From Prasinococcaceae sp. CCMP 1430 (lineage: Eukaryota; Prasinodermophyta; Palmophyllophyceae; Prasinococcales; Prasinococcaceae): a stretch of DNA of 56,530 nt. This document shows positions 21,545-34,467 of this stretch, piece after piece; within the stretch, counting starts at the first letter, position 1; the number at the start of each line of letters is the position of its first letter. Where the stretch lies: NCBI GenBank assembly GCA_013416795.1, contig RQSC01000015.1, forward strand, positions 73,696 through 130,225, given 5' to 3'. The notes under the pieces were generated by a model. It did no database searches and was not told the origin of the DNA. It saw only the letters and a list, made by a program, of their open reading frames with translations. The position numbers and the translations under genes were made by a program.

Positions 21545-22897
21545 ATGCTGCGCGGCGCGGTGTCCGCGGCTGTGCTCTGGTTTGTTGCGAGCGGTAGGTC
21601 TGTCCTGCAGTGCAGCGGCGCTGCGCTGGCCGAGCCGTCGGCAGCGGCTTTCGCAGCTGTTCGCACGGAGCGCGGCGGGGCGCTCGTGTCGGAGTTCACG
21701 CTCACGAAGGAGGCACACGTGCTTTCTTCAGAGCCGCGCGGTGAGTGCGTGGCTCGGGGGTATGATGACAAGGCCTTGATGCCAGGCCAAGACTCTACCG
21801 AGCATCGCTTGCCCACCATCGCCTTGCTGTTCCTGCTGTCAAGCACGGGCGTGCACGAGCGAGTGTGGCGCGCGTGGCTGGACGCCGCCCCATCGTATGC
21901 CGCATTCGCCATTTACGCTCACCTCAACAAGCACACTTGCCCACAGGTGTTGCACGTGGACGCGAGGATGGGGGAGGCCGGCGACTCAAGTGACGACTGT
22001 ACTGTCGCAGCTGACTCAATCCTCGCAGACGCGCTGATCGAGCCCCGCGTCGCGCATGACCGCATATCATTGGGCATCGTTACTGCCGAGAGGTTGCTGC
22101 TTCGCGCTGCGCTGCGCGATGGCCGTTGCTCGCGCTTCGTGCTGCTCTCGGAGGGCTCCGTGCCGATATGGCCGGCACGTTTTGTCGCTGAAGCGCTCCT
22201 CGCACAGCCCGCGATGGTAGGCGCGTGGTTCGACACGCTGGCGCATTCGAGTGAGCGTGAGAGGAACAAGTACCATCACAGCACGCAGTTCTTTCGGGAG
22301 CAGATTCCTCCAGACGCGTACGCAAAGAGTAGCCAGTGGGTTGCGCTGACGCGCACAGAGGCGTGTGAGGCGGTCAACGACGGGACTGTGGCGCGCGCAT
22401 TCGCCGTCAACTGCGCGATGCTCAAGTGCAATCCCACACCGGGGGTCGACAACTTTACCAAACCGGAGATGATCGGCCGACTGCGCATGGCGCCAGATGA
22501 GCTGTACTTCGCAACGCTCATTCGCTCGCGTGGCATGCACCAACGCACCGTGTGCCACGGCACACACTTTGCGCAAGTGGAAATGTCGCATGGGGGGCAC
22601 GCGCTCGCCTTGGCGGGCTCTCATAGCCTAACGGCCGCGCGTATCATGCATATCAGGCAGCAGGCGACGTGCGAGCTAGACACGGGGATGCACCAAGAGG
22701 GAATGACACATCTTCCGCCTCCAGCTAGCGCGCCGTTTTTTGAGTTCAACCACTCTGTTCCTGTATGCGCTCTGTTCGCCCGCAAGGTACCGCTCTCGGA
22801 GCAGGACGCATACATGCGGTGGCAGCACGTGTGGAACACAATCGAGGAGGCAAATAGAGCTGTGCCGGGGATGCGGGCGTGCCTTAGGCCGAATTGA
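21545..22897 (+). CDS. GT14-like (core-2/I-branching, DUF266-type) glycosyltransferase
   Basis: Probable Golgi or secretory glycosyltransferase; donor and acceptor are unknown. A single exon of 450 residues. The N-terminus (MLRGAVSAAVLWFVASG) is a signal peptide or anchor. LPTIALLFLLSSTGVHERVW starts the fold (plant members: FMFLTRG...LWE). AAFAIYAHLNKH corresponds to the YSIYVH strand, ISLGIVTAERLLLRAAL to the SM-VDAERRLL segment, and RFVLLSEGSVPIWPARFV to the highly conserved RFVLLSESCIPL motif. SSQWVALTRTEACEAVND matches the GSQWF-R block, and PDELYFATLI the acidic DE-Y step. Length fits plant DUF266/BC10-like members. Only 84 bases separate its stop from the convergent dioxygenase gene. 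Confidence 0.8.
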   Translation: MLRGAVSAAVLWFVASGRSVLQCSGAALAEPSAAAFAAVRTERGGALVSEFTLTKEAHVLSSEPRGECVARGYDDKALMPGQDSTEHRLPTIALLFLLSSTGVHERVWRAWLDAAPSYAAFAIYAHLNKHTCPQVLHVDARMGEAGDSSDDCTVAADSILADALIEPRVAHDRISLGIVTAERLLLRAALRDGRCSRFVLLSEGSVPIWPARFVAEALLAQPAMVGAWFDTLAHSSERERNKYHHSTQFFREQIPPDAYAKSSQWVALTRTEACEAVNDGTVARAFAVNCAMLKCNPTPGVDNFTKPEMIGRLRMAPDELYFATLIRSRGMHQRTVCHGTHFAQVEMSHGGHALALAGSHSLTAARIMHIRQQATCELDTGMHQEGMTHLPPPASAPFFEFNHSVPVCALFARKVPLSEQDAYMRWQHVWNTIEEANRAVPGMRACLRPN

Positions 22898-22981
22898 CAA
22901 AAGTAAGGCGGCTATTAGACAGATGAACTACTCGTCCCAAAGAAGGGAGGAATGGATGGTCACGCCCACTTCCGAGCTATC

Positions 22982-24280
22982 TCACCTGGGCGGGCGCCCC
23001 CCTTCCCTACCTTTGAGCCTTTCATTGCTTGACCTGCCTTTGCGCTCGGCGCGAGAGGCACGCTGTGCGTGCTTGTTCTCGACGGCGGTGACCGCTGCGC
23101 CAGACGCAGCGCCATCGCCGCCCTTTGTGGCGGCGTTTGCACCTGCAGACGCGGCAGCAGCCTTCTTCTTCTTGCTGCGCTTTTGTGGCCACACCAGCGG
23201 CAGAAGGTCGCCGACATCCTCGTCAACACAGCCGCCCTGCGGCACGCGCGCCGCCCAGCGCGCCCAGCCTTCGCGCTCAGCCTCGGCGTCGAAGGCTCGC
23301 CTGAGTACCCCACCGGCGACGCCAGCATCTTCCACCGCATCGGTACCCGCAGCTCTCTTTGGGCTGGCCGCGCCGATAGGTAGCACAGGCGCGCCGTCGA
23401 CGACGTAGCTAAGGCTCAGCGCGGCGCGCCCGCGCGCGGCATCTTCGGCTTGCGGCGGAGCGCAGTGCAGCGTCCAGCCAGTGTGTGCCGTGCAGTCTCC
23501 TGCACGTAATGGTGGGCTCGCCTCTTCGACGTCATAACCTCTCCCGTCAAGGTCGCTCTCCATCGCCTCCTGAGTGTACCAGTAGGGCAGGGCGAAGTCT
23601 CGGTGCGATCCCGCAGCGTAGACGAGTGCTGAATCCTCTAGCGTGAGCGATCGCATCGGTAGCCACAGGGTGACGAATTGGTTGGTGTCAAGTGGGCACG
23701 TGTGCAAGTCCGAGTGCCAGCCCGTGGCGTCCATGCCCACGCTTTTGAGGAAGAGCGAGCTACCATAAAGTCGTACGCGCCCGACACCAAGCAGCGCGGC
23801 CGCAAGAGCACCGAGCCGCGCCGACGTCGCGATCTGCCGAGTCGCCTCGCAGCGCTCGTGGAAGTTATGCACCTGCAGGTAGCTGCCACCTGCGCGCACC
23901 TCGGCCTCGACCGCGTCCTTGAATTCGCGGGCGCTTGTCATCACGGCCGGAAAGAGCGCTTCAGCTTCGGTCGCATCGAGCACGTTGCGCACACAGAGCC
24001 ATCCACGGCGTTCGAAGTGCAGTAGGTCAGGCGCGGACACGCCCGCGGGATTGCTGCCGCGCGCCGCACGCAGCTCCGGCAGCTCGCCCCCAGTGGCTGC
24101 CGCCCCTGTGCCCGCAGCCGAAGGCGACGCCGCCGCAGATGTCGCTGAAGCTGCCACCCTCCCGTCGGGCCGCGCGTGCCGTGCCGGTGTCCGCCACCGC
24201 CTGCCGCGGCCCAGCCCTGTGCTCGCGCTCGCGTACATGCGGCATTGCGCCGCGGCCCCCGTTGGTGCCAGCGTGCGCAT
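22982..24280 (-). CDS. Phytanoyl-CoA dioxygenase (PhyH)-family Fe(II)/2-oxoglutarate oxygenase
   Basis: Hydroxylates an unknown substrate using Fe(II) and 2-oxoglutarate. One exon, 432 residues from the ATG at 24280. After about 105 low-complexity residues, possibly a presequence, the fold begins LLHFERRGWLCVRNVLDATE. The metal site shows H-x-D in GWHSDLHTCPLDTNQFVTLW and the distal His in HTGWTLHCAPPQ; RAALSLSYV supplies the candidate 2-oxoglutarate arginine. LEDSALVYAAGSHRD and LRAGDCTAHTG are usual PhyH features. The C-terminal 70 residues are basic and disordered, with KRSKKKK and RAERKGRSS. An upstream extension of the open frame exists but has no support. Convergent with the glycosyltransferase, divergent from the ePHD gene. 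Confidence 0.85.
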   Translation of the reverse strand: MRTLAPTGAAAQCRMYASASTGLGRGRRWRTPARHARPDGRVAASATSAAASPSAAGTGAAATGGELPELRAARGSNPAGVSAPDLLHFERRGWLCVRNVLDATEAEALFPAVMTSAREFKDAVEAEVRAGGSYLQVHNFHERCEATRQIATSARLGALAAALLGVGRVRLYGSSLFLKSVGMDATGWHSDLHTCPLDTNQFVTLWLPMRSLTLEDSALVYAAGSHRDFALPYWYTQEAMESDLDGRGYDVEEASPPLRAGDCTAHTGWTLHCAPPQAEDAARGRAALSLSYVVDGAPVLPIGAASPKRAAGTDAVEDAGVAGGVLRRAFDAEAEREGWARWAARVPQGGCVDEDVGDLLPLVWPQKRSKKKKAAAASAGANAATKGGDGAASGAAVTAVENKHAQRASRAERKGRSSNERLKGREGGRPPR

Positions 24281-25185
24281 CAGCGTATGGGAGTGCAGAC
24301 ACCGACAGCCGCTTCGCGCGAAGGAGACCGAGGGCGGCGGAAGCGGGTGCGTGCGAGTAGGCGGGGTAGGGGCAGGGATGGGGGGAGGCACCCGGGGCGC
24401 CGAGGCACGGCGGCAGGCGCGCGTGGGTTGAGATAGCTGAGGACGGGACTCTTCGGCGCCAGCTTCCGCAGCGTCGTGTGGCGCGCCCGGCGGGGTGCTT
24501 CTGTCCACGGCCCGCTCCCCCTCTCCAAGACCCGAACCCACCCACCCCACCCGAGCTGCCGGCCAGGTGCACAACGAGGCGGCGAGGGCGGGCGCCTGCC
24601 CGCCTGCCGCCGCCACCCGCTGGCGGCCAGCCGCCCCGCCGTCCTGAGCCGTCCTGAGCTGGCCGGCACCAGCCAGCTGGCGCGCGCACGGATTCTTGGT
24701 ACAAGCGGCCGGTGCGCTTGCCACCTCCCAGGATCGCCGCTCTCCTTTTGATCCCCCAAAAAGATAGAAAAAGTGGGGTGAGGGCTTAGGCAGCAGGAGC
24801 GAGCGGGTCGATTGAGCCCCTGATGGCAGATTTGGTGATGCGAACTGCCATCCATTCGTGCATATCTGTCTGCGCGAGCGGCGTCGAAAAACGCGAGAAA
24901 ATGCCGGCAGGGGAAAAAGTGCGGCAAGGCCAACACGAAAAACGGCGTCCGTCCCGAAAACAGCGCGCGCGCGCGCTCGGCGCCGGCGCGGGAGCCACAC
25001 AGCACGCGACGGGCCCGCCGGCGGGCGGACGGGGGCCCGGCGCAGGCGGGAGGGGAGGGCAGGGACTTTTCGCCTCGCCTCGGAAGGCGCGTTGGTGCGG
25101 CCCGGCACACGCAAGGGCACTGCACGCGACGCGTGCAGTGGAGCAGCGCCGCGCGGTGCGCGGTGCGCGACAGCGTCACCGTGCC
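24281..25185. other. Divergent region, PhyH / ePHD-BRCT
   Basis: 905 bases, GC-rich, with open frames on both strands but no domain in any. It should contain both promoters. A run resembling GAGAAAATGCCGG with AAAAAGTG at about 24895-24920 is the least GC-rich part. Confidence 0.4.
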
Positions 25186-26826
25186 ATGGCGGGGCCACAG
25201 CCGCCGCAGCAGCTGCGGCAGCAGGAGCAGAAGCAGTGGCGGCAGCAGGCTCACGTGCAGGAGCACTCGCCTGGGCCTTCGCCGCTGCCCTTTAAGAAAC
25301 GGCTGTCGCGCTCACCCTCGCCGGGCGGTGGGTGGGTCGGTTGGCGTCTCTCGCCCGCGTACTGGCTGGGCGATGAGGGAGGTGGAGATGCGAGCTCTGC
25401 CGAGGGAGATGCCGAGGCGATGGCCGCTCCGAAGACACAAGGGCCGAACGAAGAAGGTGACGACGGTGGCGGCGACAGTCACGGCGAGGGCTCGCCGCCC
25501 GCTCCTTTCGGCTGGCTGTCGGGTCTTATCGACTCGCCCACGCGCCCTAGCGGCAGCGATGGTGGGACGGCGGACAACGCTGAACCATCCGCCGTGCCTC
25601 CCACCCGAGTTGCGGCCGATAGTGACACTGACGAGGGCGAGGATATCATCTGCGGCCAGCCTCTTCCAGAGCAGACGGGCACCGCCGCTGAAGCTTCCAC
25701 CGGCGCTGGTGGCGAAGCCGAGGCGGTGACCGGGGAGGACGCCTGTGCGCCGCCTGTGTGCTCTTTCTGCGGCCTCGAGGAGGGTGGCGAAGCAGGGGTG
25801 TTCTTGTTGGTGGAGGCGGGAGGCGAGTCGACAAAAGCCAAAGGAAAGAGAGCCACGAGAAAGCGCAAGGGCAGGGCGAAGGGGCCCGAGCCCACACTGC
25901 ACGCACATGTCGAGTGCGCGCTTTGGGCGCCGAACTGCTTCCAAGGCGACGGTGGCGCAATCCTTGGAGTGCGCAGCGAGATTCAGCGTGCGCAGCGCCT
26001 CAAATGTTTCACCTGCAAGTCCGGCGGCGCGGCCCTCGGGTGCAGCGTGAAGAAATGCCGCAAGGTGCGTTGCGGCCGGTGGCACCGGGTGCGCAAACTT
26101 GTCCTCCGTGCGGGACTCGCGCCAACGGACGAAACTGCGTGCAAGTGCTGACCAAAGGCATGCGCGCATGTATCGCTGCTGCAGTCGTTTCACGTTCCGT
26201 GCGGCAGAATGATTGGCGCGCACTTCGACGAGGAGACATTTACAGCGCTATGCCCTGACCACGCGCCGGCGCCCGCGGCCGGCGAGGCCTCTCTCAAGGG
26301 CAAAGGGAAGAAGCGCGCTGCAGATGACGCCGGGTTGTCCCCTCCTGCCTTCGCCACCACGAAGGTGGTGTCGACGCTGGCGTCGAAGCGCGTTGGCGCG
26401 ATGGCGCCTCCTGGCAGTCGCAAAGCGGTGGTCTTCGCCGGCGCCAGGTACGGCAATCGCTCTCGTGCGGCCTGTGTTTGCGCTTGCGCGCGCCGCGCTC
26501 GCAGAGACAGGGGTGCCAAAATTGTGCACGCGCTGACGGTGGCTCGCGCGGTGCCCACCTTGCGCTCGACATGCAGTCCGGCGCAGGTGCAAGAGCTGAG
26601 CGCGCTCGCTGAAGAGGCGGGCTTCGACGTACTTGAGGCCTGGTCAGCGCATGCGACGCACCTCGTTGCGGTCGGTGCCGCCGCGCGCAAAGGCTCCAAG
26701 CAGGCCGCCAAGGGTGCCATGAGAATCGCGGCCATCGCGGGCATGCCGATCGTCACCGCTGAGTGGCTGCGCGCGTGCGCGGAGACTGGCTTTGACCTTG
26801 ACGAGGCCCCATATTCTGTGGCGTGA
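25186..26826 (+). CDS. Extended PHD finger plus single BRCT protein (BRCA1-like C-terminal architecture)
   Basis: Likely chromatin or DNA-damage factor. Exons 25186-26064, 26185-26447 and 26577-26826 give 463 residues. Residues 1-185 are acidic and disordered with no RING. The ePHD runs from CSFCGLEEGG through HVECALWAPNCF, LKCFTCKSGGAALGC and KKCRKSFHVPCGRMIG (the intron falls inside CRK/SFH) to FTALCPDH, with all zinc ligands present. The BRCT begins KAVVFAGASPAQVQELSALA (phase-2 intron after GA), then GFDVLEAWSAHATHLVAVG and IVTAEWLRACAETGFDLDE, a complete single repeat. Plant BRCA1/ROW1 proteins have ePHD plus two BRCTs. The stop TGA at 26824 overlaps a good GTGAGT donor, but no second BRCT is visible downstream. 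The ATG at 25186 has a GCCATGG context. Confidence 0.87.
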
Positions 26827-27156
26827 GTAGTTGTGAGTAGTTGTGTGTGTGTGTGTGTGTGTGTGTATCTGCTTGCGCGCCCGCGCTTGGAGGGGGTTAT
26901 AGATGATGAGAGCGCTGCCGTAGTGGGCACACGTTGCTGAGTCACATATACTAATGCGGAGGGCGACGAGGATGGGTGGGCTTTTTAAGGATCGTGCGTA
27001 CACCTCTAATGATGTCTACGGGCGCTTGATGGCAATCGGCGGGCTCACTTTCCCGTCGCTTCGCCACAGGGCCGAGGGCCTTCGTTAGGACGCGTGGGCG
27101 GAGAGAGAGAGTAGAAGCCTGGGGAGTGTAATCGCTTTGCATATTAGAATCCCGGG
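26827..27156. other. Convergent gap with TG repeat
   Basis: Between the ePHD-BRCT and GNAT stops. A TG repeat of about 12 units lies at 26842-26867; the remainder is moderately AT-rich. I looked here for a second BRCT repeat and found none. Confidence 0.5.
26842..26867. repeat. (TG)12 microsatellite
   Basis: A near-perfect dinucleotide run just after the ePHD-BRCT stop. Confidence 0.95.
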
Positions 27157-28420
27157 CTATGGCGCAGGGATGGCAGTGACAAGCTCATCAAGCAGCCGGC
27201 TGAGTGGATCCGCCAGTTCGGCAAGCCTGTCCCTCCACGCGACGCCCGCCACGATGGCGGCTAGCAGCGCGACATCCTGCCAGCGCAAGTTCTCAACAAG
27301 TGCGCCCGCGCTGCCGCTGACGTTCTTGCGCATGCACAAGTTGAGCACCGGCTGCGCGACAACACTTCCGTCGACGACCTCGAGCGCCTTGGCGTCTGGG
27401 TCGGCCCATCTGCGCTTGTATCCCAGCCGCTCATAGAGACGCCTCGCAGGCACGTTTTTCTGGTCAACGAGCAGTATTGCCTCCTCTTCTTCGAGATCCT
27501 CGCGCACAAAGGCCTCCGCTGCCGCCATGAGCTTCTTCGCTAGCCCCCGCCGCCTCCCGCGCCTCGCGACTGCGAGATTTGCCACCAGAGCGAATGGCCC
27601 ATCCGCCGACGACTCGTCTGGCGCGGGCACGCGCCCGAAGTTGACTCCGACGCATCCTATTAGCTCACCATCCGCGTCCTCGGCAATCAGCATCGCCGAG
27701 TCACTGGTGCCTGTGGCAGAGAGACCGGGAGCGCATCAGCACGCAAACGCATTGCAGGCGCGACACCACGCGTGCGGCGGCGCATGCACGTGCTAGGGCT
27801 ATTAATCTTCATAAGCCTCCAGCGCAGCGGCCAGTTGGCCGCCGCATCAGGGAGTTGCAACATGTTTCGTCATCGCACGATGTGAGCAGGGTGCAGTGCT
27901 GGCAGCGTACAGCAGCAGCCAGCGCTGCAGCGCCGTGGCGCCATGGGCAGTAGGGTTCTTGCGCAGTCTATGTGCTGGAGGGGAGCTGCTCACCGTATCG
28001 GCGCGAGAAGTCGCGGGATTGGTCGGCGCATAGCGACTTGAAGCAGCGAGCGCGGTCCGTTGGATCAGTCGTCCGCCCCAGGAAGAACTCCTCCACGAAG
28101 AACCCCGCGACAGCGCGCAGCTCGCCGCGCTCCGCGCGGCGTACACCAGCGGCCCGTACACCCGCGGCGGCAGCCACCTCGCGCCGCGGCTGCGGGCGTG
28201 CGCAATCCCTCCGCGCGCTCTTGTTCTTCGTCGGCCTGGCAAAGCAGCTCGTCCAGGTCGACGCTTTATCGGAGAGTTCCGCGGGCGTCAGGCCATAGCG
28301 CGGCGCCGCGCGGGCGCGGCGCGCCGCGCTCGCCGTGTCGCGCAGGTGCCGCGCCGCGTTCGTCCGGCCGTCCGCTCGTTCCAGCCACAGCCAGCCAGTG
28401 CAGCATGGCCGCAATATCAT
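27157..28420 (-). CDS. GNAT-family N-acetyltransferase, probably organellar
   Basis: Transfers acetyl from acetyl-CoA to an amine; plant relatives of this type are plastid GNATs acting on proteins or small amines. Exons 28420-27994 and 27710-27157 (intron 283 bases, phase 1, donor GTGAGC) give 326 residues. VRRAERGELRAVAGFFVEEF starts the fold. LIGCVGVNFG is beta4. LVANLAVARRGRRRGLAKKL holds motif A with the Q/RxxGxG/A-type pyrophosphate loop (RRGRRRGLA). ILLVDQKNVPARRLYERLGY is motif B with the NxxA-x-x-LYE-x-xGY signature. The C-terminal hydrophobic segment DVALLAAIVAGVAW could be membrane-associated. The start is uncertain: the ATG at 28420 is in frame and gives a plausible presequence of about 100 residues. 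Divergent from CDC48. Confidence 0.8.
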
Positions 28421-29158
28421 CGGGGATGCACGACCATGCCGCACGCGTTGTGCCACGTCGCCAGGAGCCCGTGGTAAGTTACGGTGGGCCGCCTGGCCAA
28501 TAGATGGGTCTTCCTCCGGCTTCCTGCTGCTGCACGAACAGGTGGGTACCGCGAGGTACCGGATCGCAGACCGGGAGCACAGCCTCGCGACCCACGACGA
28601 CGACGACGCGCTACTCGATGAGTCGATCGACTCATCCATCGCCATCGATCGATCGCGCGATTTGGTTGGTTGGCTGAGCACTGCGCACGCCGGCCGCGGC
28701 CCTCAGACCGACCGACTGCTGCCTGGCTGCCTGGTGGTCCGACCGCGGGTCGAACGGGGCAGGCGATGCGTGCCTGGATTGATGGAGTGATTGATTGATA
28801 TTGATTGACCTGCTTTTTCTGTGGTGTTGGTTGGTTGGCCCCGTCCCCTTTGATTTGGGCTCCTTCTGCGTCTCCTTCCCGCGTGCGCGGGCGCGTGGCA
28901 CGCGAAAAAGTGAGGTGGGAAAAAACGCCGCGCGCTCGCACGCGCGCGCGCGCACAGATCCTCGCGGCACGGCCCGAGGGGGCGGGGGAGGGAGGGGCAC
29001 GGGCGCCGCACGGGCTCCGGAAGCGCGATCACCAGGGGAGGCGTCGAGGACGGGGCACGGGGAGATCTCGGGGCGTGCCACACCACGCGGCGCACGCGCG
29101 CGCGCGACCCCCACCACCCCGGTCCCCTCCCATCCCCCCCACGCCTCGAGCGGGAGCC
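28421..29158. other. Divergent promoter region, GNAT / CDC48
   Basis: 738 bases. It contains the 20-base palindrome at 28617-28636, a second TCGATCGA at 28645-28652, and repeated GGTTGGTTGG/GATTGATTGA strings at 28662-28835. A CT/C-rich tract (29106-29146) precedes the CDC48 ATG. Confidence 0.5.
28617..28636. promoter_or_regulatory. 20-bp perfect palindrome with inverted TGAGTC half-sites
   Basis: The sequence is symmetric over all 20 bases around a TCGATCGA core and carries TGAGTC and its inverse GACTCA, which resemble bZIP (AP-1/GCN4-like) half-sites. It lies 523 bases upstream of the CDC48 ATG and 197 bases upstream of the proposed GNAT ATG. A role as a factor-binding dyad is inferred. 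Confidence 0.4.
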
Positions 29159-32797
<3,639 letters not shown>

Positions 32798-33280
32798 GCG
32801 GCTGATGAGGCGAGGGCTGGGAAGCGGGATTGTAAAAACTTGAGTGATGGGATGCCCTGCTCGAGCGCGCTGCAGAGCACACCTCCGCGCTTGCCACTCG
32901 GGCGAGGGAACGTGTTCAGTGCGGTTTTGGTTTGTTATTAGACGCCAGGTGTTCCGCTGTGCGCGCCGCGACCGCCCTGAAATTCGATCATCTTCTGCGC
33001 TTTCGCACTCGTTGCGCAGGCCAAATGCAAAGCATGTGTCGAAACGAAATCCGCGGAAGCGCGCCGGAGCACCCCCGAATTCCGGCCGAATCGGAATCGA
33101 CCACCGCACGTCGCTCGGCGCACCGTGCCACCCAACAGTCGAAAAGCGCGCAAACGCCAAACCGCCGCCCCCCCCCCGCGCGCGCCACTGCGCGCGGGGC
33201 CGGCGCGCTCTGCGGCGCAGCCGCGCCCAGTGCGCGTGGCGACCCGCGGCGGTGGCGCCGCGTGGTGAGCCCCCAGGACA
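32798..33280. other. CDC48 to SLX1 tandem gap
   Basis: 483 bases holding the CDC48 3' UTR (TGTAA at about 32830 might be a poly(A) signal) and the SLX1 promoter. GAATTCCGGCCG at 33077-33088 is shared with the ACBP/LTD promoter. No ORF with a recognisable product. Confidence 0.45.
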
Positions 33281-34399
33281 ATGCCGCTCTATGGCTGCTA
33301 CCTGCTGCGCTCCTTGCGTGAGGACCCCGCAGCGCGTGGCAAGACATACATAGGCTTCACGGTGAACCCGCAGCGACGGCTGCGCCAGCACAACGGAGAG
33401 ATCTCGGCCGGCGCGTACAAGACGCGCAAGCTGCGCCCCGTCGAGATGCTGCTGGTTGTGCACGGCTTTCGCTCCAAGCGCGAGGCACTGCAGTTTGAGT
33501 GGGCGTGGCAGCACCCAACGCAGGCGCGCCTTGCTCGCGAAGCAACCCAGGGCCTTAAGAAGAAGGACATGGGCGCGGCCAAGGGCAAAGTGCGCATCCT
33601 CCTCGAGATGCTGTGGCTCTCACAGTGGCAGACCCACCCGCTGTTCCTGCAGTTCACGTCGCCAGCCGCTGCTGCGCTGCGTGAGGCCGGCGGGTGCCCA
33701 GTTGCGCCCCCAAACGTCACCGTATCGGTTGCGCCACTCTCCGAGCTGCCACTGCACTCCGTCTGTGAGGACGAGGAGGACGACGAGGACGAGAACGAGA
33801 GCAGCCTCTCGCAGACCTTCCGGCTCTGCAGTGAGGGTGATGAGGTCTCCAAACCTTTTGGCAGGAGCCATGTAGAGCATGAGCACGCCGGTGATGTATC
33901 AAGAAGGGGTGACACGGCCAGCGGCGGCGCTGTTGAGCGCATGCGGGCAGATACGCGGGGGGTTGAGGCGCACGACGTGGATCGGCGCGAGCTGCAGCAC
34001 GAGGCACAACTTGAGCCGCAGGGGGGGGTGGAGGTGGGAGCGGTGGAGGACGAGGAATGGCGCCGGGCGAGAGTCAAGTGGCTCAACTTCTCCACCGAAA
34101 TCAGCGACAGCAGCCAAGATGAGGGCTCGTGCGCTTCCCACGCTAGCGAGGTTTCGCAGGCTTGCACGCCGGCGACCGTGCCTATGTGCTCGCCCGGGCA
34201 GGCGCAAGGGTACTGCAGCCAGCACATACTGAGCACGGCGGGCGATCCTCAGATGGATGTGAGTGGCGAAAACGACAGCGCCGTTCCGGTACTAGATTTG
34301 GTGGACCTCACGACACCCCCACCAGTCTCTACCCTCGCGACCACCCAGGGGGCGGCGGCGGCACGTGACAGGGCATTCATAGACCTCACGCTGAGCTGA
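33281..34399 (+). CDS. SLX1: SLX1-like GIY-YIG structure-specific endonuclease subunit
   Basis: Catalytic subunit of the SLX1-SLX4 nuclease that cuts branched DNA. One exon, 372 residues. The GIY-YIG domain fills residues 1-95: MPLYGCYLLRS and KTYIGFT (GCY...YIG), then NPQRRLRQHNGEISAGAYKT with the catalytic arginine region, RPVEMLLVVHGFRSK, and LQFEWAWQHP with the metal-binding glutamate. Canonical SLX1 carries a C-terminal RING/PHD zinc finger; here no CxxC pairs follow. Instead there is an acidic stretch (EDEEDDEDENESS) and a long disordered tail ending with two SUMO-interaction-like motifs, VLDLVDLT (about 337-344) and FIDLT (about 366-370). Only 68 bases separate its stop from the convergent kinase gene. 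Confidence 0.88.
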   Translation: MPLYGCYLLRSLREDPAARGKTYIGFTVNPQRRLRQHNGEISAGAYKTRKLRPVEMLLVVHGFRSKREALQFEWAWQHPTQARLAREATQGLKKKDMGAAKGKVRILLEMLWLSQWQTHPLFLQFTSPAAAALREAGGCPVAPPNVTVSVAPLSELPLHSVCEDEEDDEDENESSLSQTFRLCSEGDEVSKPFGRSHVEHEHAGDVSRRGDTASGGAVERMRADTRGVEAHDVDRRELQHEAQLEPQGGVEVGAVEDEEWRRARVKWLNFSTEISDSSQDEGSCASHASEVSQACTPATVPMCSPGQAQGYCSQHILSTAGDPQMDVSGENDSAVPVLDLVDLTTPPPVSTLATTQGAAAARDRAFIDLTLS

Positions 34400-34467
34400 G
34401 GTCTAAGTCAGCACACGAGGTGTACAGTACGTACGGTCGTGATTAATATTTGTAGACTATAATGAAT

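Noticed and set aside
26827-27156. Second BRCT repeat downstream of the ePHD-BRCT gene
   Set aside because: No frame in this interval shows BRCT features; the region is repeat and 3' UTR.
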